Translations under genes and position numbers: made by a program
Assembly (NCBI RefSeq): GCF_000299355.1
Contig: NC_018664.1
Location: forward strand, 3,041,336 to 3,105,335
Reading direction: 5' to 3'
Length of the DNA: 64,000 nucleotides
Origin: Gottschalkia acidurici 9a
GTDB lineage: Bacteria > Bacillota > Clostridia > Tissierellales > Gottschalkiaceae
Notes under the pieces: generated by a model
Told to the model about the DNA's origin: nothing
Database searches by the model: none
What the model saw: only the letters and a program-made list of their open reading frames with translations
Shown: positions 7,872 to 16,770 of the stretch, piece by piece
How the letters are laid out: every line of letters begins with the position of its first letter
Numbering within the stretch: the stretch's first letter is position 1

Positions 7872-8495
7872 TTAACCTTGAACTTTGTTTTGTTGGTCTC
7901 CAGCTCCAGCCCATGGATCGTTTCCAGCATCTATAGCTGAAGTAAATTCGTCTATGTCTATAACTTTTGTGAATATACTTAAGTCTACTAATCCATTTTG
8001 GTGTTGTGCTTCGTCTTTAGAGTGAACTCCGTCTCTTAAAGTTATAACTCTGTAAGCTAATGCTAAAGCGTCAGCTGCAGTTGATCTAACACAAACGTTA
8101 GTCCAAACTCCTGTTACAACTACTGTATCTAAGTTTTCTTCTCTTAGGTATAAGTCTAAGTCAGTGTGCCAGAATGAACTGTGTCTTCTTTTAGGAATAG
8201 CGTACTCTTCTCCTTCTGGGTATAATTCTTTTATGAAGTCTGATCCCCAAGTTCCTTTTATAGCGTGAACTGGTCTAACTCTGAAGTCAGCGTCATTTTT
8301 TCTGTGCGCTTCTTGGATGTGGATTAATTGAACATCATCTTTACCTGCAGCGTTTCTTTCTCTTACCCATTTGAATAATTTTTGTAGGTTTGGAACTATT
8401 TCTTCTCCACCTGGACATCTTAATGGAGCTTTTTCTCCTATAAAGTCATTTAACATATCGATTACAACGATACCATATCTGTGTTGATTACTCAT
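7872..8495 (-). CDS. Isochorismatase-family amidohydrolase; candidate ureido-imidazole amidohydrolase
   Basis: A 207-residue cysteine hydrolase. The family triad is visible: Asp in VVIDMLNDF (~10-18), Lys in IPKRRHSSF (~100), and Cys in VWTNVCVRSTAADAL (~128-142). Relatives include N-carbamoylsarcosine amidase, ureidoacrylate hydrolase and biuret hydrolase, all of which remove a carbamoyl group. That chemistry fits hydrolysis of 4-ureido-5-imidazolecarboxylate to the amino compound with release of NH3 and CO2 (inference). The C-terminal ~20 residues (DAGNDPWAGAGDQQNKVQG) extend past the core and look unstructured. The gene follows the 555-residue amidohydrolase and has GAGGAGGAG before its ATG. 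Confidence 0.85.
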   Translation of the reverse strand: MSNQHRYGIVVIDMLNDFIGEKAPLRCPGGEEIVPNLQKLFKWVRERNAAGKDDVQLIHIQEAHRKNDADFRVRPVHAIKGTWGSDFIKELYPEGEEYAIPKRRHSSFWHTDLDLYLREENLDTVVVTGVWTNVCVRSTAADALALAYRVITLRDGVHSKDEAQHQNGLVDLSIFTKVIDIDEFTSAIDAGNDPWAGAGDQQNKVQG

Positions 8496-8544
8496 TTATA
8501 TCTCCTCCTCGAATTTTATCAAAATTTATTTTATATAAAATAAT

Positions 8545-8576
8545 TATGGCGTACAGCGTATCTACTATACGCCATA
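8545..8576 (-). terminator. Hairpin between the two amidohydrolase genes
   Basis: A 9-bp inverted repeat (TATGGCGTA / TACGCCATA) lies between the stop of the 555-residue amidohydrolase (8599) and the isochorismatase start (8495). The downstream T-run is weak, so it may stabilise RNA or attenuate rather than terminate. Confidence 0.45.
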
Positions 8577-8598
8577 GTTATTTATTAACTATCTTAAA

Positions 8599-10266
8599 TT
8601 ACTTATTGAACTCTGGTAGAGATTCTCTCTCTCTTCTGTTCACTCCTGTTGGAGTTGTAGTACCATAAGTTATTGTTTTTGGTAATACTTGAATGCTTTG
8701 TCTCTTAACGTACTTACCAAATCCTGGTTTAACCATGATTCCTTTGATTCTTCTTACATCTTCATTTATTTTTTCTGGATGTAGTTTTCTGTAACTTCTA
8801 TCGTACTCAGCAGCTGCTAATTCTGGGAATTGCTCGAATATATCAGCAAATTTCTCTTCAGTACCTTCTGGGAAGTTATGAACTGTTTTTTCTAATTCTG
8901 CATCAGTTAATGTTGGTAATACACCTTCTTGAGTATCATCGAATACTACTGTTCCACGAACTATAGTTTTTAGTACTCTACCTTTTAATTCCATACCGTC
9001 AAGTGGAGTGTATCCACACATTGAAGCTTGGTTTCCTTTCGCATCAATTGTCCATTTTTTCTCAAGGTCAACTATAGCAAAGTCAGCATCTGATCCTATT
9101 TCCATAGCACCTTTTTTAGGATATAGTCCGTAGTGTTTAGCAGCGTTAGTTGATAATACTTCCACAGTTCTGCTAAGTGATAATCTACCCTTGTTTAATC
9201 CTTCTGATATGATTATCGGAGCCATAGTTTCTACTCCTGGAATTCCTGGGAATGCTGTCCAGATGTTCATTCCTTCTTTATTTTTTTCTGATTCTATTTC
9301 ATATGGAGCATGGTCTGTAGCCATGAAGTCTATGCTTCCGTTTCTTAACCCTTCCCATTGCTCTTCGTTATCTGCAGAAGTTCTTATTGGAGGAGCTATT
9401 TTAGCTTGTGAACCATGTTTAGTCATAGCTTCTTGATAGTTAAGTGTTAAGTAGTGAGGACAAGATTCTGAAGTTGCGTTTATTCCTCTCTTCTTAGCTT
9501 CTCCTATTAATTTAGCACCGATTCCAGTACTCATGTGAACTATGTGAAGTCTTGCTCCTGTAGCTTCAGCGAAGCTTATTCCTAATTCTATAGCAACTTT
9601 TTCAGCTAATTCGTTTCTAGCTTCTGACCAAGCTGGTCCGTCCATTCTTCCTTCTTCTTGGAACTTCTTAACATAGAAGTCACATATAGCGAAGTTCTCA
9701 GCGTGGATTCCTATTGGAAGTCCTGTTTTAGCAACTTCTTTGAAGCACTCAAGCATCTCTGGATCAGTAACTCTTGGATAAGTTGGTACTGATGGAGTCA
9801 TGTAAACTTTAAATGCAACTACTCCGAAGTCAGCTTGTTCTTTAACGTTGTGCATCCAACCTTCTCTAACGTCTTCTCCTGTTACTCCTCCCCATAGACC
9901 GTAGTCTACTATTGTTTGTGCGTTAGCTATATCTATTTTAAGTTCTAATTGTTTAACTGTTCTTGTTGATGGAACTGTACAACATGGCATATCTATTATT
10001 GTAGATACTCCACCTCTTGCTGCAGCCGATGTTCCTGTTACCCAGTTTTCTCTATGTCCAAATCCATGATACATTATATGAGTATGTGAATCTATAAATC
10101 CTGGGAAAGTTAAATGTCCTTCAGCATCGATAGTTTCTTTTGCTTCTATTCCGTGAATAGTACTTACAAAACCTGCTATTTTTTCGTCTTTAACTAAGAT
10201 ATTAGTTAATACAGTATTGTCTCCTTGAGGGATCTTAGCGTTTTTAATGATTACATCATAACTCAT
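8599..10266 (-). CDS. Cyclic amidohydrolase (dihydroorotase/hydantoinase/allantoinase family); candidate xanthine amidohydrolase
   Basis: A 555-residue TIM-barrel amidohydrolase. Metal-site elements are in order: DSHTHIMYHG (~60-69), the likely carboxylated Lys in VAFKVYMTP (~150), IHAENFAICD (~187), LHIVHMST (~240), and FMATDHAPYE (~316-325) followed by GIPGVETM. This family opens cyclic amide rings, the chemistry required to hydrolyse xanthine to 4-ureido-5-imidazolecarboxylate, or alternatively the next ureido step. It is ~90 residues longer than typical dihydropyrimidinases; the C-terminal extension (from ~465, including HPEKINEDVRRIKGIMVKPG) has no assignment. It heads the minus-strand series facing the divergent cyclase-family gene. 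AGGAGGAG precedes ATG 10266. Confidence 0.88.
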   Translation of the reverse strand: MSYDVIIKNAKIPQGDNTVLTNILVKDEKIAGFVSTIHGIEAKETIDAEGHLTFPGFIDSHTHIMYHGFGHRENWVTGTSAAARGGVSTIIDMPCCTVPSTRTVKQLELKIDIANAQTIVDYGLWGGVTGEDVREGWMHNVKEQADFGVVAFKVYMTPSVPTYPRVTDPEMLECFKEVAKTGLPIGIHAENFAICDFYVKKFQEEGRMDGPAWSEARNELAEKVAIELGISFAEATGARLHIVHMSTGIGAKLIGEAKKRGINATSESCPHYLTLNYQEAMTKHGSQAKIAPPIRTSADNEEQWEGLRNGSIDFMATDHAPYEIESEKNKEGMNIWTAFPGIPGVETMAPIIISEGLNKGRLSLSRTVEVLSTNAAKHYGLYPKKGAMEIGSDADFAIVDLEKKWTIDAKGNQASMCGYTPLDGMELKGRVLKTIVRGTVVFDDTQEGVLPTLTDAELEKTVHNFPEGTEEKFADIFEQFPELAAAEYDRSYRKLHPEKINEDVRRIKGIMVKPGFGKYVKRQSIQVLPKTITYGTTTPTGVNRRERESLPEFNK

Positions 10267-11140
10267 TTTTAAACTCCTCCTAATTTTTAAATTATTTTTT
10301 TGATATCTACTATTTTATCATGATATCGTTTTCAGTCAAATTACCTCTGAATAAGTATAATGTTATATTATACAAATATCTTATAGTAACTTTGTCCTAA
10401 CAGGAAAATATCAAGACAAAATTATTACCAAAATTATATGAAGCATTAATGTCAAATTGAAGCCTTTTTAAGTATCACGTGATATATAATATAATTCTAT
10501 ATAGATTTATTTTCACCTTCTATTAAAAAGCTTTAATTTAAAACTTTCTTTAATATTAAGAAGGTAATTTCACGATATATTTATTACTTTTGATGTTAAT
10601 ATAACTATATCACAAAAAAGGATTTTTTACATTTGTTATTTTTATATAATTTAAAACTGTTTTTAACTCTTTTTTAGGAAGTTCTTTTATAGTATTATTA
10701 CAATAATGATTTATAAAGCCTCTTTATATTAGATAATTTACGCGTTTTTTCTACATTTTACTTGGTATACTTTTTTAATTAAATTCACAATAATAAAGAT
10801 ATATTTACAAGCTATGCATCATTTAATAACTAAGGCTTATAATTTCAATTGATTTATTAATATTATACTTCTATAATTAGTTCAATTTATTATCATGCTA
10901 AAAGCTTATATTAAGTATAAATTAGTATAAGTATATAGATATATACCATAAATTTATGACTATAGCTTGAGATTTTAACTTATATTATTAGCATTATAAC
11001 TTAAACATCTATTATAAATCTAGCCTTTTTAGTATTTAAGATTTTAGCTATAATAAATTTGTTAAGTATTAGATATAGTGCTATAATCATATATAGTAAT
11101 ATCTTTAAATTAAAAATATATTTGGAAAGGAGTTTTACTT
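10267..11140. promoter_or_regulatory. 874-bp divergent intergenic region of the purine/BMC cluster
   Basis: This very AT-rich region separates the leftward BMC/amidohydrolase genes from the rightward cyclase-family gene, so promoters for both directions must lie here. The clearest element is the 12-bp perfect palindrome TATCACGTGATA at 10473-10484, a candidate operator; PucR encoded nearby is an obvious but untested ligand. I see no purine riboswitch aptamer, no ORF and no RNA gene. Confidence 0.4.
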
Positions 11141-11833
11141 ATGAACTTACGTTTAGTTGACTTAACGCAAGATATTTATGAAGGTATGCCATTATATGGA
11201 ATACATCAAAAAACATTTATAATGACTAATCAAACTCATGAGCAAAGTAAAGCAGCTACAGGAAGTGACTTAGGGTTTTATGCAAGAAATATCCTTATGA
11301 GTGAACACTGTGGAACTCATAGTGATGCTGTTCTTGAGTTTAAAGAAGGTGGCAAAGATATCGTAGATATGCCTATAGAGTATTTCTATGGTAGTGCTAT
11401 ATGCGTAGACTTAACTCATATGAGATATCCAGATTATATAGAAGTAAAAGACTTACAAGAAGCTATTGCTAAATCTGGACAAGAGATAAGAAAAGGTGAT
11501 ATATTCCTTATGTACACTGGTCTATTTAATAGAGAATATCCAGGTGCAGGATATCAAAATCACTACACAGGGGTAAGTTATGAAGCTGCTAAATGGTTAG
11601 CTGAACAAGGAGTAGTAAATATAGGAGTAGATGCTCCCGCAATAGATCAAACTCCAGATGACTTAACTTTTGCAGGTCATAAAGTTTGTGGAGAATATGG
11701 TATAACTAATACTGAAAACCTTTGCAACTTAGATCAAGTTGTAAATAAAAGATTCTTATACTTTGGTCTTCCTTTAAAAATCCCTGGAGGAACTGGTTCT
11801 CCTATACGTGCAGTAGCACTATTAGAAGATTAA
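11141..11833 (+). CDS. Cyclase-family metal hydrolase (kynurenine-formamidase-like); candidate 4-imidazolonase
   Basis: A 230-residue member of the cyclase / bacterial kynurenine formamidase family. The N-terminal LVDLTQDIYEGMPLYG and the metal motif SEHCGTHSDAVLEF (~63-76; the family norm is HxGTHxDxPxH) identify it, as do VNIGVDAPAID (~165-175) and GGTGSPIRAVALL at the end. These enzymes hydrolyse amides and lactams with a divalent metal. Ring opening of 4-imidazolone to formiminoglycine is that type of reaction, so this is my candidate for the imidazolonase (inference). It is divergent from the BMC operon and has GGAAAGGAG ahead of its ATG. Confidence 0.82.
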   Translation: MNLRLVDLTQDIYEGMPLYGIHQKTFIMTNQTHEQSKAATGSDLGFYARNILMSEHCGTHSDAVLEFKEGGKDIVDMPIEYFYGSAICVDLTHMRYPDYIEVKDLQEAIAKSGQEIRKGDIFLMYTGLFNREYPGAGYQNHYTGVSYEAAKWLAEQGVVNIGVDAPAIDQTPDDLTFAGHKVCGEYGITNTENLCNLDQVVNKRFLYFGLPLKIPGGTGSPIRAVALLED

Positions 11834-11849
11834 TTATAGTACTTAAAAT

Positions 11850-11887
11850 AAAAAATACTCATAGAGTAAACTCTATGAGTATTTTTT
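11850..11887. terminator. Bidirectional terminator between cyclase gene and pucR
   Basis: An 18-bp perfect inverted repeat (11850-11867 with 11870-11887) has A6 on one side and T6 on the other, so it can terminate both converging genes. The pucR stop codon (11886-11888) lies within its edge. Confidence 0.9.
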
Positions 11888-13565
11888 ATTTTCCAAGCAA
11901 TTGTTTTATTTTCAGTGATATCTCTAGATTTAATCTATCATTAGGATTTTCTAAATCCATATTAGTTATTTCCATAATTCTTTGTACTCTGTAAAGAACA
12001 GTATTATAGTGAGTGAACAACTCGTCAGACATCTTTTTTAAATTTCCGTTATTGTCAAAATATGACTGTAGTGTCTTCACAAGTTCAGTAGACTTTTTCT
12101 CATCATAGTCTACTAAAGGTTTGATAGTACCATCATAGAATTTTGATAATTCCTCTTCTAGATGGTCTTGTGATAATATTTTAAATATACCTAAGTTTTC
12201 AAAGTTAGTCACTAAGTTTTCTTTTAATATCTTTCCAGTTGATATTGCCTTTATAGAGTCTATATAACTGTTTGCGAAATTTTCTAAATAACTATTAACT
12301 CTTCCTATTCCAACACTCATATCTATGCTTTTGAATCTTTCATCTATAGATTCTATTTGTTTTGAAAACTCATTTAGTGCACGCTCTATACTTTCATCAT
12401 CTTTGAATGATAAAAGTATTATTATTAATTCAGTTTTACTTGCTACTACTCCAGTAAGTTCTAGATCTCTTATACTTCTCTCTATATGGTCATGAACTTT
12501 AGAAAGGTAAAGCTCTAGAGAATTAACTACTCCATCTAATTTCGTGAAGTTTTTTTCTTCAACATTATCTTTTCCTTTAATCTTTATAGTCACACTTAAA
12601 AATTTATCATTTCTATTCAAGTTAAAAAAAGATGCGCGTTCAATAGCCTTTTCTTTTCTTTTACTATCTAGTGATATAAGATCCTCTATGAATTCAGACT
12701 TATACCTATTTTCTACTTCTCTTACAGATAATATTTTGAGAACTTCTAATGCTATAGTAGTAGATGCTATTTCTAGTACTGACAGTGCATACCCTCCTAA
12801 TGGCTTGTTTACCCCCCAAGCAAATATATGTCCAAAAACACTATCTTTAGCTATTACTGGTACTACTATTCTCTTAATATATTTAGAATCTAATAATTCA
12901 TTACTTTCATCTATCTTTTTCTCACTATACCTGTTAGGATTTTTATAAAAGTTTAATACATTTTCAAAAAGTATATCTTTCTTATCACTTTCAATTAATT
13001 CAAATTGAGATATTTCTTTATCCTGAACATCTAATTTAACCAAAACTGGATTTTTTATATTATCACCTATGAGATTAGTTATGTCTTTAATATTTTGACC
13101 CTTTAGCATTGCATTCATAAACTGTTCATAGATTTTCTCTATCTTTTTAAGTAAATATGCCTGTCTATTGAATATTTCGTTAAATATAGGGGTCATTATA
13201 TCAGATAATGGTGTAGCATAATAAATATCTATAACGGGAAAGTTCAAATTTTCCGCTAGCTCCAAAACTTCACTCGGCAGAGTTTCTAAGTAAGGGTGTA
13301 CTTTTATACCGATTCCAGCTAGTCCTTTCTTAGAAGATTCCTTTATTATATTTTTTTGTTCTTGTAATGTAATTTTTTTAAAGGAGTAACCTGTCATTAA
13401 TAGCAAATCACCTTCTTCAACCCAACTTATAACATCTGGATCCGCCATAACATTTACACTAGATATAGTATTTTTTATGCCTTTAAATCCCGCTATTATT
13501 TTGCAGTTCTTCATACAGTCCATCTTTAATACTTCTTCAATAGTTATGCCGTTTTGTCTACTCAT
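11886..13565 (-). CDS. pucR: PucR-family transcriptional regulator
   Basis: The start chosen is ATG 13565 (MSRQNGITIEEVLKMDCM, 559 residues) because AGGAG lies 7 nt upstream; the open frame extends 26 codons further but without such a site. The N-terminal ~125 residues are the PucR purine-catabolism domain (VLKMDCMKNCKIIAG, ADPDVISWVEEGDLLLMTG). The middle resembles the degenerate GGDEF-like region. The C-terminal ~60 residues (LQSYFDNNGNLKKMSDELF, THYNTVLYRVQRIMEIT) are the CdaR/PucR helix-turn-helix. B. subtilis PucR controls purine degradation; the position here between purine-type genes supports the same role. Confidence 0.9.
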   Translation of the reverse strand: MSRQNGITIEEVLKMDCMKNCKIIAGFKGIKNTISSVNVMADPDVISWVEEGDLLLMTGYSFKKITLQEQKNIIKESSKKGLAGIGIKVHPYLETLPSEVLELAENLNFPVIDIYYATPLSDIMTPIFNEIFNRQAYLLKKIEKIYEQFMNAMLKGQNIKDITNLIGDNIKNPVLVKLDVQDKEISQFELIESDKKDILFENVLNFYKNPNRYSEKKIDESNELLDSKYIKRIVVPVIAKDSVFGHIFAWGVNKPLGGYALSVLEIASTTIALEVLKILSVREVENRYKSEFIEDLISLDSKRKEKAIERASFFNLNRNDKFLSVTIKIKGKDNVEEKNFTKLDGVVNSLELYLSKVHDHIERSIRDLELTGVVASKTELIIILLSFKDDESIERALNEFSKQIESIDERFKSIDMSVGIGRVNSYLENFANSYIDSIKAISTGKILKENLVTNFENLGIFKILSQDHLEEELSKFYDGTIKPLVDYDEKKSTELVKTLQSYFDNNGNLKKMSDELFTHYNTVLYRVQRIMEITNMDLENPNDRLNLEISLKIKQLLGK

Positions 13566-13652
13566 TCCATCACTCCTCTCAGGTATTTTACATACTATAT
13601 TTATATTATATAGAAAAACATATAAGATTATATACCTTTCCATATAATATAA

Positions 13653-13679
13653 AAAGAGGGAATTAAAAATCCCCTCTTT
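13653..13679 (-). terminator. Terminator of the cyclodeaminase gene
   Basis: Stem AAAGAGGG / CCCCTCTTT followed on the minus strand by TTTTTATATT lies 17 bp after the fchA stop and upstream of pucR, insulating the two. Confidence 0.8.
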
Positions 13680-13695
13680 GAAATATATTAATAAA

Positions 13696-14337
13696 TTATG
13701 CTAATTTACTGAAAACGTCTTTTTCGTGTACTTCTCTTAAAGCTTTAGCTTCTTTTACTAATTCATCACATGTTTTTCTCATTTCGTCGTTGAAAGCTTG
13801 ATCACTGATGCTTCCTAAGTTTATTAATACGTTATAAACAGCACCTTGTACTCCTGCTGTTCCTATTAATGATGCAACTCCTGCGTCAGTTATAGCATTT
13901 TGGTTTCCGTATTTTAAGAATGAATCTATAAGTTTTACTGATTCTAATGCTTTTTGAGCTGCTTCTAGAGGTACTCTAACAGCACCTTTCATAGCATCTT
14001 CCATAGCTTGTTTTCTAGCAGCTTTTTCTTCATCAGTTTCTTTTGGTAATTTTAAAGCTTCCATGTAGTCGTTGAAAGCGTTAGTATCTTCGTCAACTAT
14101 TTCCATTAATCTTTTTCTTAATTCAATAGCTTTTTTAGTTCCCTCTTCTATTTCTGTCTTTTGGCTATCTTCTAAAGCATCAAATGCTTTTCTTCCTATA
14201 GATAATCCTCCAACCATTGCAGTTAGAGCAGATCCTAATCCTGCTGCTAAAGCTGATACACTTCCACCACCTGGAGCTGGAGCGTCACTTTCTACTACTT
14301 CAACGAAATCATTAACTGTTCTTTCTACTAATAACAT
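13696..14337 (-). CDS. fchA: Formimidoyltetrahydrofolate cyclodeaminase
   Basis: A 213-residue stand-alone cyclodeaminase. The N-terminal SDAPAPGGGSVSALAAGLG (~17-35) is the family signature; the rest is helical with the expected GNQNAITDAGVASLIG (~143-158). It converts 5-formimino-THF to 5,10-methenyl-THF and ammonia. In purine fermenters formimino-THF comes from formiminoglycine, so this gene links imidazole breakdown to the folate C1 pool and then to formate. The formiminotransferase and formyl-THF synthetase are not in this window. AAGGAGGAAA precedes the ATG. Confidence 0.93.
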   Translation of the reverse strand: MLLVERTVNDFVEVVESDAPAPGGGSVSALAAGLGSALTAMVGGLSIGRKAFDALEDSQKTEIEEGTKKAIELRKRLMEIVDEDTNAFNDYMEALKLPKETDEEKAARKQAMEDAMKGAVRVPLEAAQKALESVKLIDSFLKYGNQNAITDAGVASLIGTAGVQGAVYNVLINLGSISDQAFNDEMRKTCDELVKEAKALREVHEKDVFSKLA

Positions 14338-14601
14338 TCTGTTTCCTCCTTATATATGTATAATTATTTGTTTATGCTTGTTTATATAGTTACATTTTAA
14401 TATGTTTTATAGACTATGTCAAGTAAGTCAGTTGTCTATAAATCCTAATAATTTCAGTACTATATTATTTATAATACTCAGATAAAATCTGTTATTGGTT
14501 ATATTGTTGGGTATAACTAAATATATAATAAGTATAAATATTTGTCATTTATAAAAGAACTGTACCATAATTTGTATAGTAGTTTTTTAGCATAAAAAGC
14601 A

Positions 14602-14629
14602 TTGACAGGAATAAAGTATATAGTATACA
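14602..14629 (+). promoter_or_regulatory. Predicted sigma-A promoter of permease 1 with structured leader
   Basis: TTGACA (14602-14607) and TATACA (14624-14629) are separated by 16 bp. Transcription would begin near 14636, giving a ~150-nt leader. That leader holds a 9-bp hairpin (arms TAAATACGA / TCGTATTTA, ~14726-14754) just ahead of the AGGAGG site, which could modulate translation. Elsewhere 14338-14600 shows no gene. Confidence 0.6.
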
Positions 14630-14784
14630 ATTTACCTAGGATAACGTTTTCCAATTAATATTTCATATTATTTGCTCAATTAAATTAAGAAGCCTTAAAT
14701 ATTTCTATCAATTTAAATTTGTTTTTAAATACGAGATATAAATTTTCGTATTTAAGTAATAATATTATTAAGGAGGTAGATTCT

Positions 14785-16134
14785 ATGAAAGAATGTCAAA
14801 ATTTACAGGGTAATTCTTCAGAGCTTATTTGTAGGCTTGATGAAAAGCCACCTTTAGGTATGTCTATTTTATTAGCTTTTCAGCATATTGTAACTGCATT
14901 CGGTGGTATAGTTGCAGTTCCCTTAGTAGTATCAAGTGCGTTAGGTCTTCCTGTTGAAGGTGTTGCATTTATGGTTAGTGCTACTATATTCGTATCTGGT
15001 ATAACTACTTTTATTCAGGCAAAAAAAATTGGTCCTGTTGGTAGTGGTTTGCCTTGCGTTATGGGAACTGACTTTACTTTTGTTGCTCCATCATTAGTTG
15101 TAGGAGTAAATATGGGATTGGGACTTCCTGGTATATTTGGTGCAACTATATTGGGATCATTTAGTGAAATGATACTAAGTAGATTTATTAAACCACTAAT
15201 GAGGTTTTTTCCTCCTATAGTAACTGGTACAGTTGTTACCCTTATAGGGACTACTTTACTTCCTGTAGCTATGGACTGGGCTGCTGGTGGTGCTCACTTA
15301 GCTGGAACACCTGAATATGGTAGTCTAAGAAACGTGATTATATCAGTTACTGTACTATTAATCATAGTTTTCTTAAATAGATATGGAAAAGGTATTCTGG
15401 GAAGTGCTTCAGTTTTAATAGGTATAGTTATTGGATATTTAATATGTTTGCCTTTAAATATGCTTGATTTACAAGCTGTTGCTGATGCTCGTTGGTTCTC
15501 ACTTCCTCAGATATTTAAATACGGGGTAGAATTTAATATAGCAGCATTGATTGCATTCATACCTGCATACTTAGTTACTACTATAGAAACTGTAGGGGTT
15601 TTAATTGCTGTAGGTGAAGCCTGTGAGTCAGAATCATCTAATAAGCAAGTTGCTGATGGAGTGTTAGCCGATGGAGTTGGTAGCTTTATAGCCGGTTTCT
15701 TTGGAGCTGGTCCTAATACATCCTTTAGTCAAAACGTTGGACTTATTCCACTGACTAGAGTTGCCAGCAGACATGTGGTTATAGTAGCTGGTATTATACT
15801 AGCTATACTCGGTATTTTCCCTAAACTTGCCACTCTTATAGCTATAATGCCTAATCCTGTACTTGGTGGGGCTGGAATAGTTATGTTTGGTGTAGTAGCT
15901 GCTTCAGGTATTAAAACATTAGGTAATATAAGATTAAATAATCGTAATCTTATTATAATAGCTGTATCACTAGGAATCGGTCTTGGTATTACTTTCAGAC
16001 CTGACTATTTCGCTCAACTACCGGGAATATTAAAAACTATATTCTCATCTGGTATTAGTGCTGGTACTGTAGTTGCTCTTCTTTTAAATATACTTTTAAA
16101 AGAAGAAAAGACTGATAAGCCTAACTTGGTGTAA
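14785..16134 (+). CDS. NCS2-family xanthine/uric acid permease, copy 1
   Basis: The start is ATG 14785 with AGGAGGTAG ahead of it (449 residues). The protein has the NCS2 uracil-xanthine permease layout with ~12-14 hydrophobic segments, beginning GMSILLAFQHIVTAFGG. The substrate-motif region FSQNVGLIPLTRVASRHVV (~318-336) is typical of xanthine/urate rather than uracil carriers. NCS2 carriers import purine bases with protons or sodium. By my count it differs from copy 2 at about 15 of 449 positions, mainly near the N-terminus. It is divergent from fchA, fitting purine uptake for the adjacent catabolic genes. Confidence 0.92.
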   Translation: MKECQNLQGNSSELICRLDEKPPLGMSILLAFQHIVTAFGGIVAVPLVVSSALGLPVEGVAFMVSATIFVSGITTFIQAKKIGPVGSGLPCVMGTDFTFVAPSLVVGVNMGLGLPGIFGATILGSFSEMILSRFIKPLMRFFPPIVTGTVVTLIGTTLLPVAMDWAAGGAHLAGTPEYGSLRNVIISVTVLLIIVFLNRYGKGILGSASVLIGIVIGYLICLPLNMLDLQAVADARWFSLPQIFKYGVEFNIAALIAFIPAYLVTTIETVGVLIAVGEACESESSNKQVADGVLADGVGSFIAGFFGAGPNTSFSQNVGLIPLTRVASRHVVIVAGIILAILGIFPKLATLIAIMPNPVLGGAGIVMFGVVAASGIKTLGNIRLNNRNLIIIAVSLGIGLGITFRPDYFAQLPGILKTIFSSGISAGTVVALLLNILLKEEKTDKPNLV

Positions 16135-16214
16135 AAGAAGTCAATTTTTCACGAGACATATGATATTGTTTGCATCTTTATCTTTATTCAAGGTTTAATA
16201 AGTTTTAGTCTAAT

Positions 16215-16247
16215 AAAAATACCACCAGTTTATCTGGTGGTATTTTT
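16215..16247 (+). terminator. Terminator after permease 1
   Basis: A 14-bp stem (AAAAATACCACCAG / CTGGTGGTATTTTT) with a 5-nt loop. The same stem recurs after permease 2 (18201-18235), so it was part of the duplicated unit. Confidence 0.9.
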
Positions 16248-16509
16248 ATATCTCTATAATAACATTTTTACTAGCATTGAATTTGAAGGTACGTTTCTGC
16301 TTTACTAATCTCACTAAAGCTTTTTGGTGATTTAAAATAAATTTTGATATTTTTCTTAAACTATATCGCATCAGATATTCAAAAGGTAGCTTTTGTCTAT
16401 TTTGAATTTTTATCATTAATAGAACTATCAAAAATGTTCTATATTTAAGCTTACCATCTTCAAAGTAACATTTTGAAGTTTTTTCTTTACTTCTATAAAT
16501 CAAAGTCAC
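16246..16509 (-). pseudogene. Degenerate reading frame downstream of permease 1
   Basis: An 87-codon basic, hydrophobic frame with no recognised family. Its 3' part has a diverged counterpart after permease 2 (18236-~18370), where the alignable sequence keeps the same stop position but is riddled with changes. I take it to be a decaying remnant carried along in the duplication rather than a working gene. Confidence 0.35.
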
Positions 16510-16617
16510 TTATAACTTACATATCATAAAATTAGTATCTTCCATTTCTAAGGTATCCTTTTGTATACTATATGACAAAAAAGTGCCTAATTGCCGAAAA
16601 GATATTTAATAGATATT

Positions 16618-16646
16618 ATTACAGTATAGGGTAGTTATACTGTAAT
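16618..16646. promoter_or_regulatory. Inverted repeat upstream of permease 2, candidate operator
   Basis: A perfect 11-bp inverted repeat (ATTACAGTATA, 7-nt spacer, TATACTGTAAT) lies 17 bp upstream of a TATAAT at 16663-16668 and 125 bp before the permease 2 start. The size and position suit a dimeric repressor such as a GntR-type protein. No equivalent lies ahead of permease 1, so the paralogues may be regulated differently. A second hairpin (arms CATTTCTC / GAGAAATG) encloses the TATAAT. Confidence 0.5.
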
Positions 16647-16770
16647 TTATCACATTTCTCGCTATAATGTTACAGTGAGAGAAATGTTGATAGTAATGAA
16701 GTGCATGTTATACAATAAGATCTTAATATGTCGCATAATATTACGTATTTATTTTAAGGAGGTCGTTTAT

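Noticed and set aside
10481..10490. Second parS site at the CACGTG near 10473-10484
   Set aside because: Flanks (TAT..ATA) do not match TGTTNCACGTGAAACA; it is a different palindrome.
10267..11140. Purine or xanthine riboswitch in the divergent region
   Set aside because: I looked for guanine-type and other purine aptamer cores on both strands and saw none; only AT-rich DNA and a small palindrome.
13566..13643. Longer N-terminus for PucR
   Set aside because: The extra 26 codons are hydrophobic and AT-driven, lack a ribosome site and precede the family's normal start; ATG 13565 has AGGAG.
16246..16509. Functional 87-residue gene downstream of permease 1
   Set aside because: It has no clear ribosome site or family, and its duplicate after permease 2 is degraded.
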